Below, piece by piece: positions 38,401-49,736 of a stretch of DNA of 64,000 bases (its first letter is position 1; every line of letters starts with the position of its first letter). Source of the stretch: Euonymus europaeus. Its lineage: Eukaryota; Streptophyta; Magnoliopsida; Celastrales; Celastraceae. The notes under the pieces are model-generated. The model searched no databases and was not told the origin of the DNA. It saw nothing but the letters and a program-made list of their open reading frames with translations. Made by a program: the position numbers and the translations under genes. The stretch spans positions 4,650,001 to 4,714,000 of the forward strand of contig OY756960.1 in the NCBI GenBank assembly GCA_963580455.1, in the 5' to 3' direction.

Positions 38401-39933
38401 ACAGGTATAGGATATTTATTGTTGGAAAAATTAGACAAATCACCACACGCTTTACTTAATTGAAATGATATAATATAGAAACATGTAAATAAATTATAAA
38501 TAAGTAAGTAAATACCAACTACCAAATAGAGGTAGAATGATGAATATGGAGAATTGATGGAGTGAGGCCGACAAAGGCGAATCTCCTTAAGGTGATTTAC
38601 GTCCAGCCACGGTTGTCTTAGCTCTCATTGGACGAACACCTCCCAAGATACAACACTCCTTCACCGTTTGTTAGAGACACTTCTAAACAAACGATACTTA
38701 CGAACCAAAATTGAACTTGTACTCTCAAAGATGTGAAATGAAATGGAAGCAAGAGAATAGAGTTTTTAGTAAGAAAATTGGGAGCAAGATGAAGAGAATT
38801 TTTGCTTCAAATTCAATGTACATACAAGCTTTGGGAGAGCTCTATTTATAACCTAATAGAAATTAAAAAATACTTCATCTTTTATGGTAGTGCACCACTA
38901 ACCCCTAAAATCATCAACTATGTTTCCCATTATGATAGTCCACCACTAACCCCTAAAATCATCCACAATTTCCTCCACTATTTTTTGATTGTCTTCCATT
39001 ATCTTTTGAAAAGTTGTTGAACATTCAAATTCAACAATTAGTTGTCCTGTTTTCGAAGATTATTAGTCCATGAGAGTGAATTTGTCTGATGTCCTACTCA
39101 CAGCATCAACTTGGTTGCCGGGTTGTCACTTGTGAGCACGCAGAAAATGGTCTTGATTGGATTTTTCAGTTTCATCTTTTGTGCATAGAAATACCGAATT
39201 TGCTAGTATTTTGAATCATCCATGTTACCTTTTGAAGTCTTCAATCATCTAAATTGACTTCGAGTTGCAAGCATGTTATTCAGAAATTTTTTAACTTAGA
39301 TTTGAATCAATTAATTGCTGCCTCAAATGTTTCAGGCAATGCATCCTGCTTTTCTACAGCACTCTTTTAATCCAGTTGTTCAAGCAACTGCACCAGCTGC
39401 GGAAGATGTAGAACAGGGAACGGCGATCAATGCATCAATCCAAACTGCTAGTGCCAAACCACCTTCTTTTGATGCTCGTTCTGGCACTGAAGCAAGTGCA
39501 TCCACCAGTTGTTATAGTTCTGCAAATTCTCAGCAGACTCACGATATTGTGAGCCCAAGTGATGTCACCAAAGCTTCTAAAACGACCATTAATTTAGAAC
39601 ATGCAACGGCATTAACTCCATACCTTGGGGATAAGACTATAGAAGATGGTCCAATTCACTATCCACCAATTGATTCAAGCATTGGTGATTCATCGTCTCC
39701 AACTGTTGAGAAGCTATCAAGTAGTGCAGTTGAAAGGAAAGAGGATGCAGGCTCCTTGTCGTCATGTGATATGTTTGGATGCTCCAGTTGAGGGGGCTTG
39801 TGTCCCATGTGGCCACATGGCTGGTTGCATGTCTTGTTTGGAGGAGATCAAGATCAAGATCAAGATCAAGAAATGGGGTTGCCCTGTGTGTCGTACCAAG
39901 ATTGAACAGGTTGTAAGGCTGTTCGCTGTGTAA
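35446..39933 (+). pseudogene. Ankyrin-RING E3 ubiquitin ligase, XBAT34/35 type, probably broken
   Basis: Recognisable exons: 35446-35547 ('MGQQQTKDELLYQQVNYGNT'), 35676-35790, 36257-36337 and 36450-36538 (ankyrin repeats, all in frame), about 36714-36801 ('WVVVLP' to 'FKLELATYA'), 37905-38004, 38318-38404, 39336-39933 with a C-terminal RING. The family adds ubiquitin to target proteins. Breaks I see: one extra base in the 38318-38404 exon, which is 87 instead of an in-phase 86 bases and garbles its last ten codons; two bases missing at the first RING Cys pair (about 39772); and the front half of the fifth exon not found. Exons 1-4 are clean, so decay may be recent. It could instead be an assembly error or an unusual splice form. 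Confidence 0.75.
38420..39036 (-). mobile_element. Probable solo LTR inside an intron of the XBAT-like gene
   Basis: Begins TGTTGGA and ends TTCAACA. On the minus strand it has a TATA box 'ttataaatagagctc' around 38850. It contains a roughly 55 bp direct repeat ('caccactaacccctaaaatcatc' twice, near 38890 and 38945). No matching target duplication was found ('tttat' against 'attag'), so the exact ends are uncertain. Confidence 0.5.
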
Positions 39934-40578
39934 CTGTTGACGCCGAATAAGGCTGAGCCGTAAATGGTGAGTCTATTTCCAATGCAAAAGAAGAAGAAAA
40001 AAATTGCTTTTTGAAGGAGAACACAATTTACTAATGAAGACCAAGAAGGTGAAAACCCAGAAACAGAGTCCTAGCTTACAAGTCTGCTGGTGTTGAGTAG
40101 TATTTCGTTGATAAGCTGTGGTGAAATTTTAGATTATGATCTCATGTGAAATATACATGGATTGTAATTATCCTGTTCTGGTGTATGAATTATGCCTTTC
40201 TAATCAGTCTAGTCTTGTTCTTATCAGTCTCAACTTCAAAAAAAAAAAAAAAATGGAGGTTTTCCTTGATTTAGTGAATCTATGGGAAGGACTTCCATTG
40301 TGGTGAAATTTTTGGCAAAAGGACTTTGGCTGCGCAGCTGGTGAATTAACAGGTATAGTTTGCAACATTGTTTTTTTTCTTACCTTGAATAGTCTTCTTT
40401 CTCCGCAGCATGAATATTATGGTTGGTTTGTTATAAAATTATTATATTGTCAGCAACTAGTTTTCTTTGCTTGGTTGATGTTTTACTTTGAAGCCATTCA
40501 TGTGACGGATCAAAATTATAGAGTAACTTTTAAGAAAGTTATCAAGAATAACTCTTTTCAAAGGTAAGAGGTTCTAAC
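39934..40578. other. 3' flank of the XBAT-like gene
   Basis: Probable former 3' UTR. An (A)15 run lies at about 40238-40252. No other gene seen. Confidence 0.5.
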
Positions 40579-40942
40579 GAGGCATTTGGTTAGTAGTTCG
40601 ATGAGTATGAGTCGAGTGTGAGATGGCTATTGTCATGTTTGGTATGAAATGAAGAGTAAGTATGCGTGTCAAAATTTTAACTACGATTCTCTTATTGTCC
40701 TAAATTTTTTTACATAAAAAGAATAGTATAGAATAATTAAATAATTATAATTACTTATTAATAATGGGGTAAAATAGTCTTTTAAATAGCTAATGCCACC
40801 TTTTTTTATGAGTTTTGCTAATCTCTATAAAGGGGAATGGTAGTAAGATGAGTTTAGTATTCTCCCTTCATACACTCAACCAAAAAAAGCGATTTTTACC
40901 CTTGTCTCGTCTCATTCCCCTAAAAAGGTCAACCAAATGCCC
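40579..40942. mobile_element. MITE-like element with 'GGCATTTGGTT' ends
   Basis: The left end 'ggcatttggttagtag' and the right end 'gtcaaccaaatgccc' are inverted copies. The interior is short, AT-rich and non-coding. The target duplication is unclear, so superfamily assignment is open. Confidence 0.5.
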
Positions 40943-41127
40943 TAAAAGTTTATCTACCGAGTCCAACAATTTTTTTTACAACCAAAAATTTTATAATTGT
41001 CTGGTGTGTGGAGAAAAGACTCGCATAGGTCAACCAAATGCCTTGAAAGTTCATCTCCCAAGTCCAACAAATTTTTTTACAACCAAAAATTTTATAATTG
41101 TCTGATGTGTGGACAAAAGATTCACAT
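40926..41127. repeat. 101 bp tandem duplication
   Basis: 'ggtcaaccaaatgcc' to 'cata' is repeated at an offset of 101 bases (40927 and 41028) with about ten differences. It begins within the right terminus of the MITE-like element. Confidence 0.85.
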
Positions 41128-41324
41128 ATGTTGTCTGGAATCTCAATAGAGAAAATCAATTGCTCTTTCCATTGTGATCATCTTTATACTTGGTATGGAG
41201 GCCAAATTTCTTGGGCTTTTTGTGGCTTGGGTGTTTTTTTTCCAATTTTCAAGAATTATATAGTAAGTAGACAAGTAGAGGTGAGGTGGCCTATAAAGTA
41301 AACATAAAATTCTGAAATATTTAT

Positions 41325-41900
41325 TAAGATCAAACTTGAAACTTAGAGAAGTCCCCTTTAGAATTATTGCCACTCTTTGACATTAAATTCTTTAATGTCA
41401 CACTTGTTATAACCCCACTTTAGTTTATGTCATTGATTAAAGCAAAATTATTGTCTCAAATTTCAAAGCACTCAAGTGATATCAATATTTTTTATAGGCA
41501 TCGATAATGATGTCATACAAATTTTCTCTTTGAGCATTCGATATAAACCTAAACATTGGCTATCAGGCCCGTGTGTATAGTTGTTTTTCATTGGACGACA
41601 TGACAAGTTGGTCCAAACCCAGCGCATATATCTATTAAGACCAAACATGGCACTTGCGAAGTCTCCTCGAGAGTTATTGCCACTTTTGACATTAAATTCT
41701 TTAATGCCACACTTTATATAACCCCACTTTAGTTTATGCCTTCCAGGAAAGCAAAATTGTTGTCTCAAATCTCAAAGTACTCAAGTGATACCAATTTTTT
41801 TATAATCATTGATAATGATTTCATACAATTTTCTCTTTGAACATTCAATATAAATCAAAACACGGGCCAAAACCCGGTGCATGACCATAGGAATATTGCT
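41325..41900. repeat. About 309 bp imperfect tandem duplication
   Basis: Landmarks such as 'taaccccactttagttta', 'gacattaaattctttaatg' and 'ttctctttga.cattc.atata' recur at an offset of about 309 bases. Related sequence occurs again at about 51690-51850, so this is a dispersed repeat. Confidence 0.75.
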
Positions 41901-42159
41901 GAGTTCTCGAGAAATACTTCCTGAGCAACAGTATATATGAAGTACATACATTTTCTTTAGTAGTTGGGCAAGAGAATTATTTGATTCTGGGACAAGCCAT
42001 TCTTTTATTGTTGTTTCTTTTGTGTTTACATTGGGTTTATATGCTACCTCGTTGGGGGAATCGTTGTTTGTTGGGTCTCCTATGGGACAAACTTTTCATG
42101 CTAATAGTGTCCGTCGTGATTGTTGCATTTAGTTTGTGAACCATATGAGTTCTAAGCTG

Positions 42160-42655
42160 GTTTAGTTATGATGAAGTTTGGTGGTTTCAATGTCATCCTT
42201 GAGATGAATTGGTTGTATGCAAACCGAGTTGTTTTAGAGTGCTATGAGAGGAGCGTCACTTTGTATAAAACCATTTTCCATGCCACCGCGTAGGATGGCA
42301 CCCACTAAGTTGAGAGAGACGAAGGCTTAGTTACAAGAATTGTAGGATAAGGGATTTATCAGACCTAATACTTTGCCTTGAGGAGCTTATACATTGTTTG
42401 TGAAAAAGAAATATGGTTCACTGCATCTGTGTATCGACTATCGACAGTTGAATCGAGTTACAATGAAGAACAAATATTTATTATCATGGATAAATGGCTT
42501 GTTTGATCAGTTAAGGGATGTTCAATTCTTTTCAAAGATTGACTTGAGGTATGATTACCATCAGTTGAGGATATGGAACAATGACGTGCCCAAGACTACA
42601 TTCAGAACTCGATATGGGCATTATGAGTTCATAGTTATGTTGTTTGGTTAGGAAC
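42160..42655 (+). pseudogene. Ty3/gypsy protease-RT fragment
   Basis: 42170-42270 reads 'KFGGFNVILEMNWLYANRVVLEC', the end of a gypsy protease. 42310-42650 reads 'DKGFIRPNTLP', then '[28 protein letters not shown]', '[17 protein letters not shown]' and '[10 protein letters not shown]', the start of a reverse transcriptase. It stops before the catalytic 'DD' motif. Stops and a short inter-domain distance show it is a remnant. Confidence 0.85.
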
Positions 42656-43060
42656 CATGATTTTTTTTAATTCCAAAATTGACCATTGGGAAGGTTTCAT
42701 TCTCCTCTGTCAATGTTCATGTTGACCTAACTGTAAAAAATTAATTATCAAATTTTTTATGCATCTGGCCTGATATTTGATGACATGAATTTTATGCTTT
42801 TAAAAACATTTTAGGAACCACAAAATAGATGTCAACAAGTCTAATACAAGCACTGAGATGAAGAAAAAGAATAAAAAATGATTAAATCACACAATATTTT
42901 ATCAAGCACCTAGTGCTCAAAAGAAAACGCAAACCTGTCAATTGTCATTGTCTCCTCTAAGTCCTAAATCCACAAAGATCTAAGAGTAAATGCAGTAAAA
43001 AAATTTGTTGGCCAAAGCATAACATATTTTGGTCCTACTTCTATTTCACAAAAACACAAT
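42656..43060. other. Intergenic, nothing recognised
   Basis: AT-rich sequence between the RT remnant and a dispersed repeat. Confidence 0.4.
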
Positions 43061-43430
43061 TCTCAATACAATTAAATCAGTAAAACACATATCTCAATAT
43101 TGTCACATCAGCAAAAATATATCTCCCAATATTGTCACATCAGCATAACACATATTTCAATACTCTCACATCAGAAAAACACATCTCTCAATTCAAAATC
43201 ATTATCAAACCATCTACTCTTTCATTCTCCCATCCATTATCAAACAAAACTAATTCAAAATTCATAATGGGTCCCATATATTTTACAAAAAGTCAAGCCA
43301 TATCAGCAAAACACATCTCACAATACAACTACATTAACAAAAATAAACATTCTCATACATTACCCATTCCCTTAAATTTCTACCATTCTATTTGCTCTAA
43401 GCAATATCCCTTCTCGTGAAGTGCTCCACC
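43060..43430. repeat. Dispersed repeat, copy 1, with short internal tandem units
   Basis: Contains about 30 bp units of 'aacacatatctcaatattgtcacatcagc'. The following part ('tttcattctcccatccat', 'aaaagtcaagcca', 'acattctcatacattaccc') is shared with 52870-53470. Copy 1 lacks the insertion seen at 53198-53422, so it shows the empty site. Confidence 0.7.
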
Positions 43431-43439
43431 AATTTGTCC

Positions 43440-45690
43440 AGTTGACAGTTTGACTGATTGAGCATTACACGTGACCTATCGAAACATGACATCAAACCCC
43501 ACCACCATATGCAAGAACATAACTACCCCACCCTCGCCCTCTTATACTTAGGACATTCATCCAATGCATCGAAAACCAGCCTAGGCATGCCGACGGCTTC
43601 CGATGCTGCAGGACCTATCTCGACCCTTAACGCGACCAAAACGATCTCAAGGTATACAGATCTCGCAAACATATCCTGTGGAACTTAAGAGAGAGTGTTT
43701 TATAGGGTTTTGATACAGGTGAGGGAGATTTTTTTTTTTAGGTTTTGAGCGCCTAAAAACTTGCTATGTCAGCACCGTTTGTGCACATCAACAATGTCAA
43801 TGTTGTTTTAATATTTATCATCTGATAAACAATCCACATCAACTTTTTCTAAACATTAGGAAATCTGACCGGTGATTAGTTGTGGAACAACAATAAAATC
43901 AAGGTTCTTGAATTTAAAGAGTTGAAACCTCAATGAGTGAGTTAGAACGTGTCAATTCTTTCAGTTACGAAAAGTATCATTAACCCTGATTAGGGTTTGA
44001 TTGGACTTGGGTTCAATTGTTTATTATTCATTAAAAGTGGGCCAAATTTTGTATACAGAAAACTAATTGAGTGGGCCGTTTTCTTTATTTGTTTTGCCCG
44101 TAGTCCAACAAATGTATTTGACCAAAAGTATGGATTTGACTTCAATTAGTGAATGGGCTGCACCCATTTGTAGCCCAAAATGAATTGTAGCCTAATTTTA
44201 ACAAAAATGCCATTTTATTGATCAAATAAGTGGATCTATGACCCAATTTCAAGGACTAGTGTCGACCGATATAGTGGTCTAGTATTTTATAATGGTCAAT
44301 TTACCAATTTAGTATTGATATTTTTGTGTATGGGTGATCATGATTTACTAATAGACGTTTGATTTGTTTGTTTGCTTTGAGGTGGGGTTCTTTCCTTGAC
44401 TCTTTAGTTACTCTTTTCATGTTATTTTTGCTTCTTTGTTTCTCTTATTACTTTGTTGATTAAATTTGTTGTTTCGTTTGCTTTATCTTTTTCTTATACC
44501 CGTTGAAATCTTTGGCATCGATCCTATTTATTCATTATCCCTCGTCATATAGTTAGAGACATAAATGACTTTTTGGAAAATTTTGACTTGTTCGGAAAAA
44601 AAAAGGTTTTCAAGTGATTAATTTTAATTAAAATATTTACATCTCTAAATTTATCTCCTAAAAATAACCTTAACCTATCTCATTTTAAATTGCAAATTCC
44701 AAAAGTATTTGAATTGAAATAGAGGTTTTTCTTACTATTTTCCTAGAAATTGTTTATTACAAATTGTGCATTGTATTTTAAATAATACTATATTTTTACT
44801 AGTAGTTTTTGGGTATGATATTATGCATGACGATTTTTACGCTACTCTTGCATCATTTGTTTGAGATTATGGATTATGGATTGTGGATATCGTTGATTGG
44901 AGTAGTTCTCGATCATTATTGTTTGGTTGGCCCTTGTTGTAACTAATTATTGTTAGTTGGTTTTGTTGTTGTGGTTATGCTCGCAACACCCCACCATGAG
45001 ACATGATCATCGTCTGGGATATGCTCCCCATTGTCGTATAGACACTCCAGTGTAGACCATTCGAGGCTCTTTGTTCCACCCGCGGTATGATACAGGGTGT
45101 TGATCAATCCTTCGAGGTCCTTGTGGATAGTTGTTTGTGATTGCATTTATACTATATGTATTACTAATGCATGGATGTATTGTTGACATAATCATATTTC
45201 ATTATGCCTTACTTTATTTGGTATCTCGTATGGTCTTCGCTATCATATTTGTTATTTCCTCCAATAATCGAATATTTGTCTAATAGATATCCGAGTTATT
45301 GACGGATATTTCACCCCCCAACTGGGCTTTATAGCTCACCCTTTTCTTCTAAATTCCTTTCTAGGTGACTACATAGATAGCAGCGAGCACCCTACAATGT
45401 GAACTAGAGACCCATGAATATAGGATTGTGGTTGGGTATTATCTAGCTATGATTTTTTGTAGTATTTATGCATGGACTATATTCGTATGGATTGCTTCCG
45501 CATGTTTTCAATTGGGTTAAACTATTTTCAAACATTATTTAAACCGCATAGTAATTCCATACTTTTTAATTCAATAAATGAGCGGCTTTTCATATTTAAT
45601 TTAGTCGTGGGCAGTTTAGTCATTTCTCAAATCCGTCCTAACCTAGTGAGAATCGAACGAGTCCATGCAGTTTGGCTCAAGTGATACTAA
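43440..45690. other. LTR-like remnant and intergenic sequence
   Basis: No protein domain. The part from about 44800 to 45690 has features of gypsy LTRs and nearby non-coding sequence ('gggctttatagctcaccc' near 45325). It is on the plus strand downstream of the gypsy RT remnant and may be its 3' LTR; this is an inference without a matching second LTR. Confidence 0.3.
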
Positions 45691-46849
45691 TTATCTCTAA
45701 AGCCTGAATTGCTTTTGTGCAAATGATCTCTCTTATTTTGAAAAGACTAGTACTAATCTAGCTACTTTGCTTTTCTTAATATCAAAGAGAAAAAGAAAAT
45801 CTTGATTACGATTTCATTCCCTAAGTTTAAGAGGGGAAACCCTTTATAGTTCAAGGCATCATGCATGATGACACACAAATATTGATTCAACAATTACCCA
45901 CCAATTTACAGCAGGTGATAGAATATATTCTATATGTTCCTTAAGGGACAGGGAAAAAGAAGATAAAGGAGGATGCTAATTTTGATTATATATTGGATTA
46001 CAAGCTACTTAACTACCTGATTCTGCAGCTGTAATAAACTCGGCTAGTGTGTTGAAGAATTGACTGATCGATCAGCAAGGTATAACGTGTCTTTATTCTT
46101 AATTAAAAAAGGCAACCTAGCTAATTAAGAAAAAGTAGTTTAGCTGAGTAGGTATATATATAGAGAGAGAAGTTAGTTCTATTGACTTGTATGTTTGATA
46201 TGATGATATCGTTATTAATCTATCTTCTCTCTAAAAGCAAATGCTTTTAAAAACAGTCTTTATTTGATAATATAAAAGAAAAAGTATTTATTATTTTGAT
46301 AAGTTTTTTTTTTTGGGTAGTCTGTAAAAATTGAAAAGTGCCATTTTTTCTATTTAATGAATTAAAAATAAGTTATTAAATATAGACAGTTCAATTTATG
46401 AAATGAGTTAGAATCCTATAAAAAAATTAATACTCGGAATATAAATGATTTATTTCTTTTTTATTCTTGTATTTTTCTCTTTCAAATAATTAAATAATTA
46501 TTTTTTAATTTTAATAGGGCAAATTAAATAGAAAGACATGAGTAGTCTCATTCTTTGAAATGAGTTCATTTCATTTTAAAATTTAGAATTAAGGACAAAA
46601 TGATGAATGCCTCAAAAGTACCCTTACCATTCAACTGACTAGGCTAAAACTGGTCGGCAATCATATCTCCTCTTTCCAATTTTTGATCGAAGCAAGACCA
46701 CCGCCATTGCAATTGTATTGTTGAGACGAGTCCAAGTGTGGTGGTCATGTTTTGCCGCCATCTGGCCGTTTCTCGCATTAGATTGAGACAAAATTGGTGC
46801 CGTTAGATTCATCTGGCTCGGAAAATTTCAACGCCGCAAACCTCATATC
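45691..46849. other. AT-rich intergenic sequence
   Basis: No gene, RNA or clear transposon ends recognised. Confidence 0.4.
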
Positions 46850-47019
46850 GATCATACATCAGAAATAGCTGCAGCAATGAAAAAAAATTGGGCATTGTTG
46901 GAGTTTCGCTTTGGCTTTCCTGTGACGATGGACCTACGTTTCATCGGCCGTAAGTCGAGCTTAACTCCACTCGCAGCCGCACTTCTTTTGAGACCAACAA
47001 CTATCATTTTCATGGTCGG

Positions 47020-47450
47020 ACAGGAAAGTTTAGCAAAAAAATATGAAATCGCAATTTTCATTCCATTGCTAGTGCACAACTATTTTTCTTTGTAGAATCC
47101 ATATTTTATCTATAGAACTATTATTTCTCGGTAAAATCACTTTTTCTCTATAAAATCTCTTTTTCTTGGTTCGACAAATGCAAAGCTTGGATTCACTATT
47201 AAAGCTCTATGTTCCAAGAAATGAACCCCAAGACTTGGACGAAAATGTTAGGTCAAAAAACATGAAATCACAAATTTTGTTCTACTACTAGTACATAACT
47301 GTTTGTCTCTATATAACTTATATTTCTCGGTAGAACCTTTATTTCTCTGTAGAATCACTTTTTCTCTATAAAATTTCTTTTTCTTTATTTGACAGACCCA
47401 AAGCTCGATTTCACTACTAAAACACTATGACCCAAGTGATTTGTCTAGGT
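47020..47450. repeat. About 220 bp imperfect tandem duplication
   Basis: A stretch running from 'catgaaatc.ca..ttt' through 'tttctcggta' to 'aatcactttttctctataaaat' occurs at about 47030 and again at about 47252. ORFs in this area (for example 46877-47095) show no domain. Confidence 0.65.
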
Positions 47451-48402
47451 GTGACGATTCAAACGCTACTGACCTCACCTCGATCTAAAGTCGAAAGCAT
47501 TTGCAGCGAAAAAAAGAAGTTTTTAGTCATCTTTGGCTAAAATAGCAGTGACAAATATGTAATTTCAAGCTTTGAAATTAATTTAATAAATTTAAAAATC
47601 AGTTAGATCTTAACTATCAAAAAAAGGTTCAGCTGTACTTTTACTCTTAAAACTTAGTAAATTAGGACTTAAGCCTAAATTCTCCTTTTTAGTATATGAA
47701 ATAGAATTTTAATTCACTTAAAATACAAAATTTTAGAGTACATATATTAATGTTCCCACATTTCTAATATATGTTTTTCAAGTACTCATTTTATCTTTTC
47801 AACCACATATTATATTCAAAAAAAATTAAACAATGTATATTAATGTTGGAGAAAATTTTAAAAAAATCGTGAATTTTTTAAATAATAATATATTCGACAT
47901 ATTTCTTTATTCTCTAATGATTTACATAATGGGAAGAAAAAAAAACTATTCATTTATTATAAGAAATTAAAAAAAAAATCGTTCATACATGAGTTATTGA
48001 TTAGTTATTCATAAAAATACTTAATAAATAGTAAAACCCAAACTTTAAAAACACAAAAATGTGAACTTAAAATTTATATGATATCTGAAGTCAAAAAATA
48101 AGAATAAAGAGAAAAATGACTTACAAATGTACATAATTTTTCGCTTTCGAATATAATACTATTTGGATCACTGTACGACTTAAGTAAAAAATAAAATAAA
48201 AAGGTTGGAAAAGAATCAGACCCCTCCGAGAGATTTGGTAGAGTTATTGTGGGACCAAGAAGGATCCCTTATGTAGCTGAACTGACTAGCTGTGTATCCT
48301 TTTGGTTTTCCCCTCCAATTTTTCCAAAAATAAAATGAAAAAGAGTAAATTAATTTAGAATACTCAATAACAAAATATTTAATATCATCTCATGCATCGC
48401 AC
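47451..48402. other. AT-rich intergenic sequence
   Basis: Very AT-rich, with no recognised gene. It ends with the left copy of the LINE target duplication. Confidence 0.4.
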
Positions 48403-48416
48403 AAGCTAAAGACCCC

Positions 48417-48757
48417 GGGTAAGGTTAGGTGACTGTGGGCTTTGGTCAATTTCTCATGTGCTAAGAGCAGGGAACCAAGTAGCACATGGTTTGGCGAAAA
48501 TGGCTTCTTGTGAATCCAATCCCCATGTCTGGCAAGGGGAGATACTTGAGTGTGTGATCAATACTGTGAAGGAAGATATCTCAAATTTGGTGGCTCATGA
48601 GTCTTAAATTAGATTTGCTTTGTGTGGTTTTTTATGAGTTGCCTTTTATTATTTTCAGTTTTATCTGTGTAATTCCTAGGCTTTTGGCACTAGGTTTGTT
48701 TCTGCTACTGCATATAGTGGAATGAATTAATGGGAAAAGAATTCCTTTCAAAAAAAA
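48417..48757 (+). mobile_element. 5'-truncated LINE (non-LTR retrotransposon)
   Basis: A short insertion ending in poly-A (48750-48757), flanked by 'aagctaaagacccc' (48403-48416) and 'aagctatagacccc' (48758-48771), a 14 bp target duplication with one change. Its only coding content is the last 55 codons of an RNase H domain. This is the usual outcome of incomplete target-primed reverse transcription. Confidence 0.88.
48440..48607 (+). pseudogene. LINE RNase H C-terminal fragment
   Basis: An open stretch of 55 codons and a stop, reading 'LWSISHVLRAGNQVAHGLAK'. This is the plant LINE-type RNase H pattern in which 'H..R..N..AH.LA' is conserved. The start of the gene is missing because the element is 5'-truncated. 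Confidence 0.85.
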
Positions 48758-49109
48758 AAGCTATAGACCCCAGTATTATAGGATAAATTATATTTTTGGC
48801 CACTAATAGGTAACCTATGTTTTTTTTTTTTTTTGAGAAATAGGTAACCTATGTTATTATTTAATCACTCGCGTTTCAAATTAGTCACCAAATAATCTAA
48901 CTTAATCACTCGCGTTTCAAATTAGTCACCAAATAATCTAACTGGTTTCACAGACATATTTTCATGGTATTTGATCAGTCAAAGAGCCTATGAGACATTT
49001 TTGTAGAAGAAATTAAATTTAAAAATCCAGCTCACCTCTTATTTTTCACCAAATCCATCTTCCCCTCTTGCCTTGATTAGCCAAAACCTTAAAATTATCC
49101 ATCATCTCT

Positions 49110-49736
49110 CGTTGCCATCACTATAACTAATTACACAAACACATATGTGCATACATACATACATGAATCCTATCCATTTGAACACGCTCTCTCTATCTCT
49201 TGCCAGATGTGCATATAACTCTTCGGTGCCGAGCATTCCAGTGCCAAGGAATTCGACAACCTCAGGTAATCTTTCGTCGGCCTTGGGTTTTGGACCAAAG
49301 AAACTCCTTGTGGAGATGGAAATCCATGGTGGAGATGGAAGCACAGAAGAAGGAGATCAAAAATAATAATAAAAAATTAAAATCAAACACATGTCTAGGA
49401 ATTAGGAGAGCTGGTGGAGATGGGTCGTTGCCATCACTATAACTAATTACACAAACGCATATGTGCATACATACATACATGAATCCTATCCATTTCATCA
49501 CGCTCTCTCTATCTCCTGCCAGATGTGCATAACTCTTTGGTGCCGAGCATTAGTGCCAAGGAATTCTACAACCTCAGGTGCTCTTTCGTCGGCCTGGGGT
49601 TTTGGACCAAAGAAACTCCCTGTGGAGATGGAGATCCATGGTGGAGGTGGAAGCACGTAAGAAGGAGATCAAAAATAAAATTAAAATCAAACACAGATCT
49701 AAGAATTAGGAGAGCCATTGTGGAGATGGGTGCTAA
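49110..49736. repeat. 316 bp tandem duplication inside the MULE
   Basis: 'cgttgccatcactataactaattac' starts at 49110 and again at 49426, and the copies match to their ends apart from small indels. A shorter, third piece ('aaatctaagaatcaggagaaccatgg') is at about 51038-51090. On the minus strand each copy has an open stretch reading 'PKPKADERLPEVVEFLG', whose origin I do not recognise; it might be captured host sequence. Confidence 0.8.

Noticed and set aside
43060..43200. CRISPR-like regularly spaced repeats
   Set aside because: The short units are diverged tandem repeats in a plant dispersed repeat, without unique spacers or cas genes.
46877..47095. Possible small gene (72 codons)
   Set aside because: Open on both strands, no domain, overlaps a tandem duplication.
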